A program made the position numbers and the translations under genes. From an uncultured Mycoplasmatota bacterium (GTDB lineage Bacteria; Bacillota_I; Bacilli_A; RF39; UBA660), in the NCBI GenBank assembly GCA_900552495.1, contig URZY01000003.1:62001-126000 (forward strand): a stretch of DNA of 64,000 nucleotides. Direction: 5' to 3'. This document shows, piece after piece, positions 17,876 to 26,814 of this stretch. Numbering within the stretch: the stretch's first letter is position 1; every line of letters begins with the position of its first letter. Under the pieces are notes generated by a model, which searched no databases, was not told where the DNA came from, and saw only the letters and a program-made list of their open reading frames with translations.

Positions 17876-19678
17876 TTACTTAGTAATATTGTATGGACTA
17901 TCAAGTGTCCCTTTTCCTTTGGTAATCGTAGTGCTTTTATTTAGATTCCCTACTAATCTTATTCCAAATGTAAGGAAATCACTTATTTCACCTCTCATTA
18001 CAACCCCAAGGTCTGTAACAATACCTTTATAATATTGTGTTTTGGATGAGTTTATTAACCAATATGATCTGACATCTTGATTACTGCTTGTTTGAGCACT
18101 AAACATTTCATATGTATTTGGAGCAGATAATTTTACTTTATACTTTTTAGTACTTGTTTCTTTACCATAAAGAATATCCTTATTGTAAATTGGTACTGTA
18201 ATTTCTTTATTAACAAAGTAACTAGTATCTACAAACTCACTTATCCTATTATTGATGTAGTAACCAATATTTCCTTTTTCGTTTGGATTGTAGGTTTTCT
18301 TATTTGTGCTTGTTTCATGTTTTACTTTGACAAATTGTCCATTTTCTTTAATACTATCAACAGAGATAATTCTTGTTGTTCCATCGGAGTTTGCTTCAAC
18401 AATTCTCCATAGCAATCCGCCATAGGAAATATATTCTCCAGGATATCTAGTATTAATTGGATCATCTGCATGCCCGGCAGCAGTTTCTCCAAATGTATAT
18501 GGGTTATCTTTGCTACCATTACCGGCTTTTAGAAGTGCATCCCCTTTTACAGTTAGTACAGGTCTTACACCATAGTTATTAATGATTCCATCAGCAAGGT
18601 AAGTACTGTTGCCTTGAACGCCTAGAAGAATATTTCTAACGGCATACGCGTTGTCATCATCTTTCTTGCTAGCAGTCCAAGATAAGGTAGTTGGTTGTAA
18701 AAACGAACCAGTTGTATCTTTGGAACGGTTAATTTCATCGATAGATGGAATATAAGCATATGTTGACTTTGTTTTTGCTGTACATTCTTGAGTTGTTAAT
18801 TGATCATCGGCTAGTTGCATATTACAGTACTTATTTTTGACTAAATACTTTTTGCTTTTTTCATTAAAATGTTTCATGTAGTAATCTAGCCAAGAGGCAA
18901 TACCTGCATAATCAACGTTGGCAATATCTTCTTCTGCGACTATTTTTACATTATTACCATCTACGCCAATGATTCGAAACATCATTCCAGATAAGGTAAT
19001 GTAGTTATTTGGATTTGCTCCTACATAATAGCCCTTTTTATCAGTGGCTATATTAACAGCATTTTTTAATTTTGAAACCACCTTAACAGTACGGGTTATA
19101 GTAGTTTTATTTTTCAAACTATCCATAGCTGTGTATGTAACTTCATATGTTCCTACTTTAGATGTATCAACTTTATCAGTTTTAATAGTTACATCTTTTA
19201 CACTCATTTTTCCATCAGTTTTATCGGCAACACTTTTAACACCTGGATCTTTATATTTTTCTCCTAGGTTAACGGTTATTTCGGTTGAACCATTCAATTT
19301 AATTTCTGGTCCCTTATTGTCAACCGTTGATTCGAGTGCACCACATTTTAAGTATGTATAATATTTATACTCGCCATTAACTTTTTTAACTTTTACCCAA
19401 GAATCCTTCATACTGCATGGTTCCTTAGTGTAAGGAATATAGAAGTCTTCTTTCAAATAAGCTTTGTGGTATAACGTTTGCATTGATACAGTGGCTATTC
19501 TACTTCCGGTTGGAAGTTCAGTTTGATTTAATTCATAATATCTTTTAGCCGCTGATTCCATACTTTTTTCATAATTTTTGAATGCGCGCAATGGTTTTAA
19601 AACTAAAAACCAAACTAATAAGGCAACTATTATTACTGTTATTGCGATTTTTAAATATTTTAAATTCTTCTTATTCAT
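17876..19678 (-). CDS. membrane-anchored DUF5011 (Ig-like) surface protein
   Basis: A 600-residue protein with an N-terminal helix (about 9-29) that anchors it outside the membrane. Residues about 125-205 form a DUF5011 bacterial Ig-like domain (GPEIKLNGSTEITVNLGEKY, DPGV, then the VDTSKVGTYEVTYTAMDS signature). Two copies of another module follow, each opening with a Tyr/Gly stretch and an IIGVD or WRIVEANSDG strand (about 225-390 and 410-600). These resemble one another and are probably internal repeats. It lies next to sortase B; a wall-facing scaffold or adhesin is inferred. Confidence 0.68.
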   Translation of the reverse strand: MNKKNLKYLKIAITVIIVALLVWFLVLKPLRAFKNYEKSMESAAKRYYELNQTELPTGSRIATVSMQTLYHKAYLKEDFYIPYTKEPCSMKDSWVKVKKVNGEYKYYTYLKCGALESTVDNKGPEIKLNGSTEITVNLGEKYKDPGVKSVADKTDGKMSVKDVTIKTDKVDTSKVGTYEVTYTAMDSLKNKTTITRTVKVVSKLKNAVNIATDKKGYYVGANPNNYITLSGMMFRIIGVDGNNVKIVAEEDIANVDYAGIASWLDYYMKHFNEKSKKYLVKNKYCNMQLADDQLTTQECTAKTKSTYAYIPSIDEINRSKDTTGSFLQPTTLSWTASKKDDDNAYAVRNILLGVQGNSTYLADGIINNYGVRPVLTVKGDALLKAGNGSKDNPYTFGETAAGHADDPINTRYPGEYISYGGLLWRIVEANSDGTTRIISVDSIKENGQFVKVKHETSTNKKTYNPNEKGNIGYYINNRISEFVDTSYFVNKEITVPIYNKDILYGKETSTKKYKVKLSAPNTYEMFSAQTSSNQDVRSYWLINSSKTQYYKGIVTDLGVVMRGEISDFLTFGIRLVGNLNKSTTITKGKGTLDSPYNITK

Positions 19679-19687
19679 AATATCTCC

Positions 19688-21256
19688 TTATCTAATCTTA
19701 TAGGTATATTTTTTGTTCCTGATAGTATAGACAAGATCTATTGTTTTAGCCTCTTCCATCTTCTCTGGAACTAAGGTATATAAATACTTTCCATAATATA
19801 CTCGATTGAATGGATTTTTAAATTCAACTACACTTTGTTTATTCTCATTATCTATATAGTTTATTTTACCATATTTAGTTGAAAAGTCAATCATATCTTT
19901 GCCTTCAAAGTTAGTTGAAGCAAAGGATATTTTAAGCACTTTGTATCCTTTTTTTGCGGTGTATTTGCCCTGATTAGAAGTACAAGTTGAACTACTGCAA
20001 ACTCTATAGGTGTATTCTGCTTCAGATAGGAACTCATACTCATCAAAAATTATTTGTTCGTCTTTCTTCTCTAAAGTGAAATCAAGGGGTTCGCCGAGTG
20101 CTACAGTTTCTTGCTTTTCTATTTTTGTAACGTTATTTAGCTTTAATTTTATTTTACGAAGGTTTGGTTCTCCCTTGTTGTTAAATTCTTGATAATAAAG
20201 AACAAATCTGTTTGGAGATAAAGCTTTATCTACTCGGAAAATCATTATTAAATTAAATTCTTCTCCGCTCCTTAGTTCTTTTTTTTCATAAGTTTCCCCA
20301 TAATCTTGGAATTCCGTCCCATATGTCTTATCAGTAGTAACATAGTCACTTACTCCGTTCATTATATGGAACTTATTTAAATCAATTTCACGCATTGAGG
20401 CATTATTCTTAATAGTTAAATCAAGTATAACGAATGAATTTAATTCGGAGATTACATTTCCGGTATAGTCTTTATCTGTATAATAACTATTATTTAATGT
20501 AATTGTATAGCCATTACTATTAAGACTTTGACCTTCTTTGTAGGTCTTATGCGTTACAAAGAAAAAGATATAAGTGTTTATCAAAAAGGCAAGTACAACA
20601 ACGGTAATAATTGAATTAACTAAAAGTTTATGCTCTTGGTAAAAATAGTTTAGGTTTCTACTCAATCTTTTAAAACCTCTTTTTAAACTATCTTTGTCAA
20701 ATTCAACATTAATTTCTAGTTCCTCACGGTCTTCTTGACTCATCTCTAGATATTCTTGATCCATTTGGAAGTTAAATTTATTTAAGTCCACTCCAAAAAT
20801 ACGGATTAAAAATAAAATCATCGTTGGGTATTGAATAATTGTAGCGATAGTCATAAAGTCCCTAATCGCACGAATAGCGGCGGTTTCTAGGTTACCAGTA
20901 TAATCGTCGAAAAAACCTTTTGCTGCTATAAAGGTGGCAAAAATTAAAATATATTCGGCAATTGGTAATAAATATAATTTCCATGGTTTTTTCTTATGTC
21001 GTAGTAGTATAAGCAAGAGTAAACTGCCGAGAATTATTATAACCATGATTAATAAAGCTAAGCCAGAGACATATTTAGTGATTGGTTCAGCATAGGCATC
21101 ATAAGTTTGCAAATCCATGAATTCTGCAATAAATGATGTTAACTCCATATTTTTGTAATAAATATAACCACAAAGTATCAATAGTAAAATATGTATTTTT
21201 CTAAAGTGCCTAATTAGGAAAGCATATGGTTTTCTGATAATCATTTGTATCTTCAC
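19688..21256 (-). CDS. polytopic membrane protein with outer DUF4352-like domain, first gene of the Tad/T4SS cluster
   Basis: A 522-residue protein. Four helices lie in the first 175 residues and one more at about 216-236. A cytoplasmic charged segment near 180-210 sits between them. The C-terminal extracellular region of about 280 residues contains a stretch like DUF4352 (YTITLNNSYYTDKDYTG, then ELNSFVILDLTIKNNA). A CSSSTC pair suggests a disulfide. It is the promoter-proximal gene of the cluster, behind an extended -10 promoter. A role in sensing or anchoring is possible; the function is not recognised. Confidence 0.55.
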   Translation of the reverse strand: MKIQMIIRKPYAFLIRHFRKIHILLLILCGYIYYKNMELTSFIAEFMDLQTYDAYAEPITKYVSGLALLIMVIIILGSLLLLILLRHKKKPWKLYLLPIAEYILIFATFIAAKGFFDDYTGNLETAAIRAIRDFMTIATIIQYPTMILFLIRIFGVDLNKFNFQMDQEYLEMSQEDREELEINVEFDKDSLKRGFKRLSRNLNYFYQEHKLLVNSIITVVVLAFLINTYIFFFVTHKTYKEGQSLNSNGYTITLNNSYYTDKDYTGNVISELNSFVILDLTIKNNASMREIDLNKFHIMNGVSDYVTTDKTYGTEFQDYGETYEKKELRSGEEFNLIMIFRVDKALSPNRFVLYYQEFNNKGEPNLRKIKLKLNNVTKIEKQETVALGEPLDFTLEKKDEQIIFDEYEFLSEAEYTYRVCSSSTCTSNQGKYTAKKGYKVLKISFASTNFEGKDMIDFSTKYGKINYIDNENKQSVVEFKNPFNRVYYGKYLYTLVPEKMEEAKTIDLVYTIRNKKYTYKIR

Positions 21257-21277
21257 TCCCTTACCCTATTCTTTTTA

Positions 21278-21286
21278 AGTATAACA
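21278..21286 (-). promoter_or_regulatory. extended -10 promoter at the head of the Tad/T4SS cluster
   Basis: On the minus strand TGT-TATACT (21286-21278) is an extended -10 element 22 bases upstream of the first cluster ATG at 21256. A GGGAGTGA ribosome site follows. No good -35 lies at 16-18 bases. The greA terminator lies immediately before it, so the cluster is a separate transcription unit. Confidence 0.5.
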
Positions 21287-21296
21287 CATTTTGAGC

Positions 21297-21328
21297 AAAA
21301 AAAAAAGATAATCTTCTTAGATTATCTT
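21297..21328 (-). terminator. terminator of greA
   Basis: AAGATAATCT and AGATTATCTT form a perfect 10-base-pair stem with a four-base loop, followed on the minus strand by about ten T. The stem includes the first base of the greA stop codon region. Confidence 0.85.
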
Positions 21329-21797
21329 ATTTTATTTCTACTATTTCAATATCATATGAGCCATTTGGGCTTTCTACTGTAACAACGTCGCCTACTTTGT
21401 GGTCAAATAAAGCTTTGGCGATTGGAGACTCATTTGAAATTTTACTTTCAAATGGATCTGCTTCTTGTGAGCCAACTATTTTATACTCATCTTCTTCATC
21501 ATCATCAACATATTTAATAGCAACTGTGTTACCAATTCCAACTTTATCAATTGATACTTCAGAAATGATGGATACATTTTCAAGCATTTTCTCTAATTGT
21601 TTAATTCTAGCTTCAATTTGAGCTTGTTCATTACGAGCGGCATCATATTCAGCATTTTCTGATAAATCACCTAAAGCTCTTGCTTCTTTTATAGCAATGA
21701 TATTCTCAGGACGTCTTACGTTTATTAAATTATCTAACTCTTTCTTTAAATCATCTAATCCTTGTTGTGTTAAATACACTGTATTTTTATTTCCCAT
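21327..21797 (-). CDS. greA: transcription elongation factor GreA
   Basis: A 156-residue protein that enters the RNA polymerase secondary channel and stimulates cleavage of backtracked transcripts. The N-terminal coiled coil carries the family signature (TQQGLDDLKKELDNL, then GDLSENAEYDAARNEQ with the acidic tip). The C-terminal FKBP-like domain ends in VVTVESPNGSYDIEIVEIK. A GAGGTGAT ribosome site precedes the ATG. In Bacillus, greA also follows the yrrL-yrrM-yrrN-yrrO block. Confidence 0.95.
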   Translation of the reverse strand: MGNKNTVYLTQQGLDDLKKELDNLINVRRPENIIAIKEARALGDLSENAEYDAARNEQAQIEARIKQLEKMLENVSIISEVSIDKVGIGNTVAIKYVDDDEEDEYKIVGSQEADPFESKISNESPIAKALFDHKVGDVVTVESPNGSYDIEIVEIK

Positions 21798-21864
21798 TTA
21801 TATCACCTCATTGTAAATGTTTTCTTTCTGATTGGCTAGTTGTTCTCTAGACTCAACTTGCGAT

Positions 21865-21893
21865 AGTATATCATATATAAAATATTTTTACAA
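21865..21893 (-). promoter_or_regulatory. greA: greA promoter
   Basis: Minus strand TTGTAA (21893-21888), a 17-base spacer and TATACT (21870-21865). The roughly 60-base leader before greA shows no obvious terminator. Confidence 0.68.
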
Positions 21894-21906
21894 GTTCTTT
21901 TCTAAT

Positions 21907-22644
21907 TTATTTTTTTTCTTCTGATGAGGAAGTTTTTTGACGAGTTGGTCTCTTTACGTATTCAAATTCATAGGTCTTTTCTCTTTGAATATTATCAACA
22001 ATTGTCTCTAAGTCCTGTTGACTAAACAGATCAACTTCTGCTACTGAAAATGGATCTTTTGGTTCATCTTCAGCGCTCATGCATCTTCTAATTCTTCTAG
22101 CTTGGTCATTACTTAGACCAGCTAGGGCATTTGGATAAACATCAATGCTGTCTAATTCTTTGCGATGTTCATTACGATATTTTAATTTTTCTAGTTCCTC
22201 AACAATTGGTAAATTTTTGACTAAGCCAATACCGGCAGGAATTGCTCCACATAGGGCAATTGTTACTCCAGCAACAGTAATTGTAACTGGATTTGGTTCA
22301 ATATTAAAAATTGGTGTCACCATAGGAGACGTAGCTAAAATAATTGATGAAAGTGTACCTGTAGCTACTGAGGCTCCGAGCCCAATTTTACTTTTGGCAA
22401 CTCGCTCTCTAAACTTAGCTAAGTTTTCAATCCCGGTATCCACTTGAGCTTCTTGACGCTCATTAATTTTACGTAACTCTCGAGGAGTCTTTTTGACGTC
22501 TCTAAAAACTTTTCCATCAGCAAAATAAACATCTACAGAATCTGTTTTTACTTTTTGACCTTTCTCATCAATTGATGGTTGACTAGGTCTTACTTCAAGT
22601 ATATCATCTTGGTGTTCTTTTTTATTAATACGATAATCTTTCAT
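21907..22644 (-). CDS. hypothetical protein with central two-helix membrane hairpin
   Basis: About 245 residues. A charged N-terminal third of about 90 residues is followed by two adjacent hydrophobic segments (about 95-115 and 122-145). A charged C-terminal region ends in KTSSSEEKK. I chose the ATG at 22644 because the purine-rich AAAGGGATGAA lies at a proper distance, while the ATG at 22653 abuts it. It lies between greA and the HD-domain gene. No family is recognised. Confidence 0.6.
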   Translation of the reverse strand: MKDYRINKKEHQDDILEVRPSQPSIDEKGQKVKTDSVDVYFADGKVFRDVKKTPRELRKINERQEAQVDTGIENLAKFRERVAKSKIGLGASVATGTLSSIILATSPMVTPIFNIEPNPVTITVAGVTIALCGAIPAGIGLVKNLPIVEELEKLKYRNEHRKELDSIDVYPNALAGLSNDQARRIRRCMSAEDEPKDPFSVAEVDLFSQQDLETIVDNIQREKTYEFEYVKRPTRQKTSSSEEKK

Positions 22645-22729
22645 ATATTTCATCCCTTTAAAAAATATTGCTCGTTTATTTAAAACGAGCTAAGTATATC
22701 ATATTTATGAAAAAAATGCAAGTTTTTAG

Positions 22730-23863
22730 CTATTTTTCAAGATGTTTTTTTACTTCAAGAAGGAATAAATCATCTGTCATTCCAGCTATAAAATCAATAA
22801 CCATCCGTTTAGGATTTGTAGCAGTTAAATAATCTTGGTGTTGATTATTTAAAAATATTTTATAAATTATACTATCTTGATTTTTAGAATTTATATCCTG
22901 AAGATAATCACTAAATAGTATATTCATTCCCTGACGATAATATTCCCTATCTTCTTGGGACATACTTTGACTATAAATATACTTTGTATTAAATCTCTTT
23001 AAATCAAAAAGAGCTTGATAAACTTCTTGGCTCATCTTAATATAAGGCTTATTTAAGCTTTCTTTAATAATATCAAGAATAATCGTATTAATTATTTCTT
23101 TGTTAGTGGTTCCTAAGACTTTACTAATATTATCTGGTAAGAGGTCTCGACTTATTTTACCCAGAATAATAGCATCTTCGAAATCTCGACCAATATAGCC
23201 AATAATATCACTGATTCGAACAACACATCCTTCTAGGGTCATTGGTCGTTGTTTTTTAGAAGTGGGAAGATCAGTATAGGAATTGGTATATTGTTTTAAA
23301 AAATCTTCTTTACTTTTTGCTTGAGGAACATATTTGTTTGAGAGCATTTCACCATTATGACACATTATACCATCTAAAACTTGAATAGAAAGGTTTAATC
23401 CTTGACCATTATTTTCTACATACATAGCATCTCGAACACTTTGAATATTATGGGCAAAGGCCTCGCCTAATTCTCGACGTGAGATTTCATCTAAAATAAA
23501 TTCTCCTTCATGGCCCAATGGAGTATGTCCAAGATCATGGGCTAAAGCAATTGCTTCAATTAAGTCTTCATTTAAATTTAGAGCTCGACCAATCGTTCTA
23601 GCCACTTTACTAACTAATTGAACGTGTATCATTCGCTTAGAAATATGATCATTATCTTTAAAAGGAAAAACTTGAGTCTTGTCGGCATAACGTGTATAAC
23701 TTAAAGAATGAATAATTCGATCAATATCTCGAAAAAAACTTGGACGAATATCAAAGGTGGTTATAGCTTTTAAACGAATTGAGTCACTGCTTTTAGTTGC
23801 ATATTCACTTAGATATGTTTCTTTTTTTAAAAAATTATTTTTAGCTTCTTCTAGATAATTCAT
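22730..23863 (-). CDS. dGTPase-like HD-domain phosphohydrolase
   Basis: A 377-residue protein of the deoxyguanosinetriphosphate triphosphohydrolase-like HD family, which cleaves dNTPs to nucleoside and triphosphate. The HD metal motif is present as LAHDLGHTPLGHEGE (about 106-120), preceded by SRTxxxKTQVF-like residues (YTRYADKTQVFPF, with HISKRMIHVQLVSKVARTI). The later HNIQSVR and DISDIIGYIGRD-like parts fit as well. Substrate specificity cannot be read from sequence. It is 8 bases from trhP2, in the same operon. Confidence 0.8.
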   Translation of the reverse strand: MNYLEEAKNNFLKKETYLSEYATKSSDSIRLKAITTFDIRPSFFRDIDRIIHSLSYTRYADKTQVFPFKDNDHISKRMIHVQLVSKVARTIGRALNLNEDLIEAIALAHDLGHTPLGHEGEFILDEISRRELGEAFAHNIQSVRDAMYVENNGQGLNLSIQVLDGIMCHNGEMLSNKYVPQAKSKEDFLKQYTNSYTDLPTSKKQRPMTLEGCVVRISDIIGYIGRDFEDAIILGKISRDLLPDNISKVLGTTNKEIINTIILDIIKESLNKPYIKMSQEVYQALFDLKRFNTKYIYSQSMSQEDREYYRQGMNILFSDYLQDINSKNQDSIIYKIFLNNQHQDYLTATNPKRMVIDFIAGMTDDLFLLEVKKHLEK

Positions 23864-23871
23864 ATTACCTC

Positions 23872-25059
23872 CTAGTTTTGATGCTTTTTTATTAATCTAG
23901 CCATCGAGTATGGTGGCAGAATATGATCAAATTTTAATTTTAATAATTGTTCTGGGTGACGAGCTACTTCTAATTCATTCATATTTTCATCATATATCTT
24001 TTCAACTGTATATTGATAAACTTCGCCTAGAGGAGTAAAAAACTCAATTTCATCTTTCGGTTCAAAATAATTTCTTTCAATTAACATGAGACAGGAATTA
24101 GCTTGATCATAACCAGTTACTAATCCTAGGTAATCCTGATTAGATATTTCTTGACGGCCAGTATAATATTGATCATTATCATCAGCTTCGTGTTCAAAAT
24201 AATGTGTAGAAACTTCACGATTGGCAACGCGGCTCAAACGATACTCTAATAAGCTAAGTTTTTCATTAGTTAAAGTATTAGCATATATTGAATCAATTAA
24301 TTGTCGATAGGTACCAATAACTGTTGCAAGGTAATAAAGAGAGCGCATTCGACCTTCTACCTTTAAGCTTTTAACCCCAATCTCAATTAAATCTTTAATG
24401 TACTGAGCCATATTAAGATCCTTAGTTGCCATAGTAAATTTTTTATCTTCATCCGTTTCAAAAGCAAAACGACAAACTTGTGAGCAACCGCCACGATTTG
24501 CATCACGATTAGTAACGTAATTGGATAAAGCACACCTACCACTAAAGCAAGTACACATAGCCCCATGTATGAAAACTTCAATATCTACATGCGTTTTATC
24601 AATAATCTCTTTTATTTCTAATTTTGATAATTCTCTTGCTAAAACGACACGATCTATACCTTCTCCTTTAAAGTATTCGACGGCTTTATAATTACTTGTT
24701 GAATTTTGTGTTGATAAATGGACTTCTACATTTGGATAATTAGTTTTTATATGAGAAATAATAAACGGATCACTAACAATAAAGGCATCTATACCAGCGG
24801 CAACTACCTCTTCAATATACTCTTCTACTCCAGCCATATCTTCATTATGAAATACAATATTTAATGTCAAATAAACCTTTTTCCCAAGAGAATGTGCAAA
24901 GTCGCATCCCTCTTTGATTTCAACAAGAGAAAAATTAGTAGCATTGGCACGAAGACTATATTTTTGGCCACCAATATAGACTGCATCAGCACCATAAGAA
25001 AGCGTTACTTTTAAACGTTCTAGATCTCCAGCGGGAGATAATAATTCTACTTTAGACAT
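23872..25059 (-). CDS. trhP2: U32-family tRNA uridine hydroxylation protein TrhP2 (YrrO-like)
   Basis: A 395-residue U32 peptidase-like protein. In Bacillus the YrrN/YrrO pair makes 5-hydroxyuridine at position 34 of tRNAs using prephenate. Seen here are the opening VELLSPAGDLERLKVTLSYG, DAVYIGG, the iron-sulfur cysteines in HGAMCTCFSGRCALSNY and GGCSQVCRF, and the C-terminal U32 region. The gene overlaps trhP1 by 8 bases, an order conserved in Bacillus (yrrN-yrrO). Confidence 0.85.
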   Translation of the reverse strand: MSKVELLSPAGDLERLKVTLSYGADAVYIGGQKYSLRANATNFSLVEIKEGCDFAHSLGKKVYLTLNIVFHNEDMAGVEEYIEEVVAAGIDAFIVSDPFIISHIKTNYPNVEVHLSTQNSTSNYKAVEYFKGEGIDRVVLARELSKLEIKEIIDKTHVDIEVFIHGAMCTCFSGRCALSNYVTNRDANRGGCSQVCRFAFETDEDKKFTMATKDLNMAQYIKDLIEIGVKSLKVEGRMRSLYYLATVIGTYRQLIDSIYANTLTNEKLSLLEYRLSRVANREVSTHYFEHEADDNDQYYTGRQEISNQDYLGLVTGYDQANSCLMLIERNYFEPKDEIEFFTPLGEVYQYTVEKIYDENMNELEVARHPEQLLKLKFDHILPPYSMARLIKKHQN

Positions 25060-25912
25060 TTTTCTTCACCTGATATATAGTCTTTTTAAAGAAAAAGTTT
25101 GTATTAGGCCATAACTGCTGATATTTAGTTATATATGACTCATCATTACAGGAATTAGCAATATAAGTCATCGTATCTGCCAAAACTTCAGCAAAGACAT
25201 TTTCTTCTAGACCATATCCTCTCATTATTATATATTTTAAGCCCACGGCATATAAATCTTTAATTATACCAGTACCATTCATAACATCTTTTTGAAAGAA
25301 ACTAGTTCCATTGCAATCTTCTGTAACCTGATAGATTGTATCTGTTACTTTCTCTGTGACAGCTAAGGCTTTTTTAGGCTCTTTTTTTAAATCTTTATAA
25401 TAGTTTGTTAAGAGCTTACGTTTGGAAAAAGCAACACTAGGTAAAGAAAGAATTTCAACCATAGGAATTATTTCAGTATTCTTAATGATTTCTAGAATCT
25501 CTTCTAAGGTTATTTCTTTACCTAAGAGAGCATATTTTACACCTCGACTGCAGTAATAATTGCAAGTCTTATAATTATTAACCATATGAGTTTGATTCCA
25601 AATAAGATCTGTTTTTAAATTTTGTTCTTTTTTTATCTGAAGAAGGGCTAAATCGTAAAAAAATATTCCCTTAATATTTAAGGTATCTAGTTCTTTTAAA
25701 ACTTCGGTTAGGTTGGCGATATCATTATTTGAAAGATTTTTATTTATGTTTATAAATATTTCTTTATCTGTTGAAGTTACTATTTTTTTTATTTCTTCTA
25801 GGCTGTAGTAAACTAGGCTTTGAACAGAATAATCTTGCAATGATAAAATTATTCCATCTACTTTATCTAAATAGAGATTTTTTTTATTACTTGGTTCTAT
25901 TATTAGTTTCAT
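25052..25912 (-). CDS. trhP1: U32-family TrhP1 (YrrN-like) partner
   Basis: A 286-residue partner of TrhP2, shorter and more divergent. A TIM-barrel-like pattern is visible (KVDGIILSLQDYSVQS, IFININKNLSNNDI, IKGIFFYDLALLQ). A few cysteines (around YYCSRGVKYALLG and DCNGTSFF) are at U32-like sites. Identification depends mainly on the gene pair and the conserved trmR - trhP1 - trhP2 neighbourhood. Confidence 0.72.
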   Translation of the reverse strand: MKLIIEPSNKKNLYLDKVDGIILSLQDYSVQSLVYYSLEEIKKIVTSTDKEIFININKNLSNNDIANLTEVLKELDTLNIKGIFFYDLALLQIKKEQNLKTDLIWNQTHMVNNYKTCNYYCSRGVKYALLGKEITLEEILEIIKNTEIIPMVEILSLPSVAFSKRKLLTNYYKDLKKEPKKALAVTEKVTDTIYQVTEDCNGTSFFQKDVMNGTGIIKDLYAVGLKYIIMRGYGLEENVFAEVLADTMTYIANSCNDESYITKYQQLWPNTNFFFKKTIYQVKKNV

Positions 25913-25973
25913 ACTCCACCTCGTACATATTATATCGTATAGAAAAAAAAAAAGAAAGTCTTTGCTTTCTTAG

Positions 25974-26804
25974 TTATTCTTGATTTAGACTTTCGGAAGA
26001 AAGAGGGGCTGTCACTTCAGTCTCTTCTACTGGAGCATCGGCTATTTCAAACTCAAAATCTTCGTCGGTAAAGTATTCCTCTTCACCAAAGATTGAGTGA
26101 GCAATAAAGGTTTTATAAGCAATTAATTTGCCATCTTTAATATAGTAACTTACATAGTCAAGGTAGTTAGTAACGCCACGATATTTTAGGAAGCAATCAT
26201 AACTACATTCATTGGTAGCGTAATAACGTTCTTTTACGAGGTCAGCATAAAAATTTTGAAAGCCTCTTTTTATTTTTGTTTCTACGTTACGTTTAGTTAC
26301 TCCAAAATATTGAAGTAGTGCATCATCGGCAATAACTTCTTGAGTTTTTAAATTAATATTATAAGTTCTGAAATAGGGTTCTGGCGCATAAGATGCTTCA
26401 TTATTGATAACTTTTATGACAACAGAGAGAATAATACCATTAATGTCATATTCATAAGTTATAATACTTTTTTCACTATTCATATAAGGATTACAAAACT
26501 TTAAAATATCGGCATTTACTTGCTTAAAGATATCAGCTTTTAAATTAATATAAGGAACTTCTTTTATATAGGTAGTACTCTTATCTTCAAATTTTGTATA
26601 GACAAGATATGATCCTTTGTCTTGCTTTATATCATTAAAGTTTTCTGTTGCTTTTCTTTGAATGAAAGCAACGACTATTATAAGAAGGATAACACCTAAA
26701 ATAAACATCTGAAAGATATTATCTTGCTTAGTTAGTTGTCTTCTTTTTTGAGACTTTAGATGCTGTTTTTGTCTCTGTGATGGTATTCCTCTAAAACTAG
26801 CCAT
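25974..26804 (-). CDS. single-pass membrane protein with RsiV/DUF3298-like outer domain
   Basis: A 276-residue protein: a basic cytoplasmic start rich in Arg, Lys and Gln, one helix (about 31-47), then an outer domain. The stretch YLVYTKFEDKSTTYIKEVPY with the later VTKRNVETKIKRGFQNFY region is reminiscent of DUF4163/DUF3298 anti-sigma sensors, though no sigma-binding part is seen. It is 10 bases downstream of the NlpC/P60-pilin fusion, so the two probably work together. Low certainty on family. Confidence 0.5.
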   Translation of the reverse strand: MASFRGIPSQRQKQHLKSQKRRQLTKQDNIFQMFILGVILLIIVVAFIQRKATENFNDIKQDKGSYLVYTKFEDKSTTYIKEVPYINLKADIFKQVNADILKFCNPYMNSEKSIITYEYDINGIILSVVIKVINNEASYAPEPYFRTYNINLKTQEVIADDALLQYFGVTKRNVETKIKRGFQNFYADLVKERYYATNECSYDCFLKYRGVTNYLDYVSYYIKDGKLIAYKTFIAHSIFGEEEYFTDEDFEFEIADAPVEETEVTAPLSSESLNQE

Positions 26805-26814
26805 ATTACCCCTC

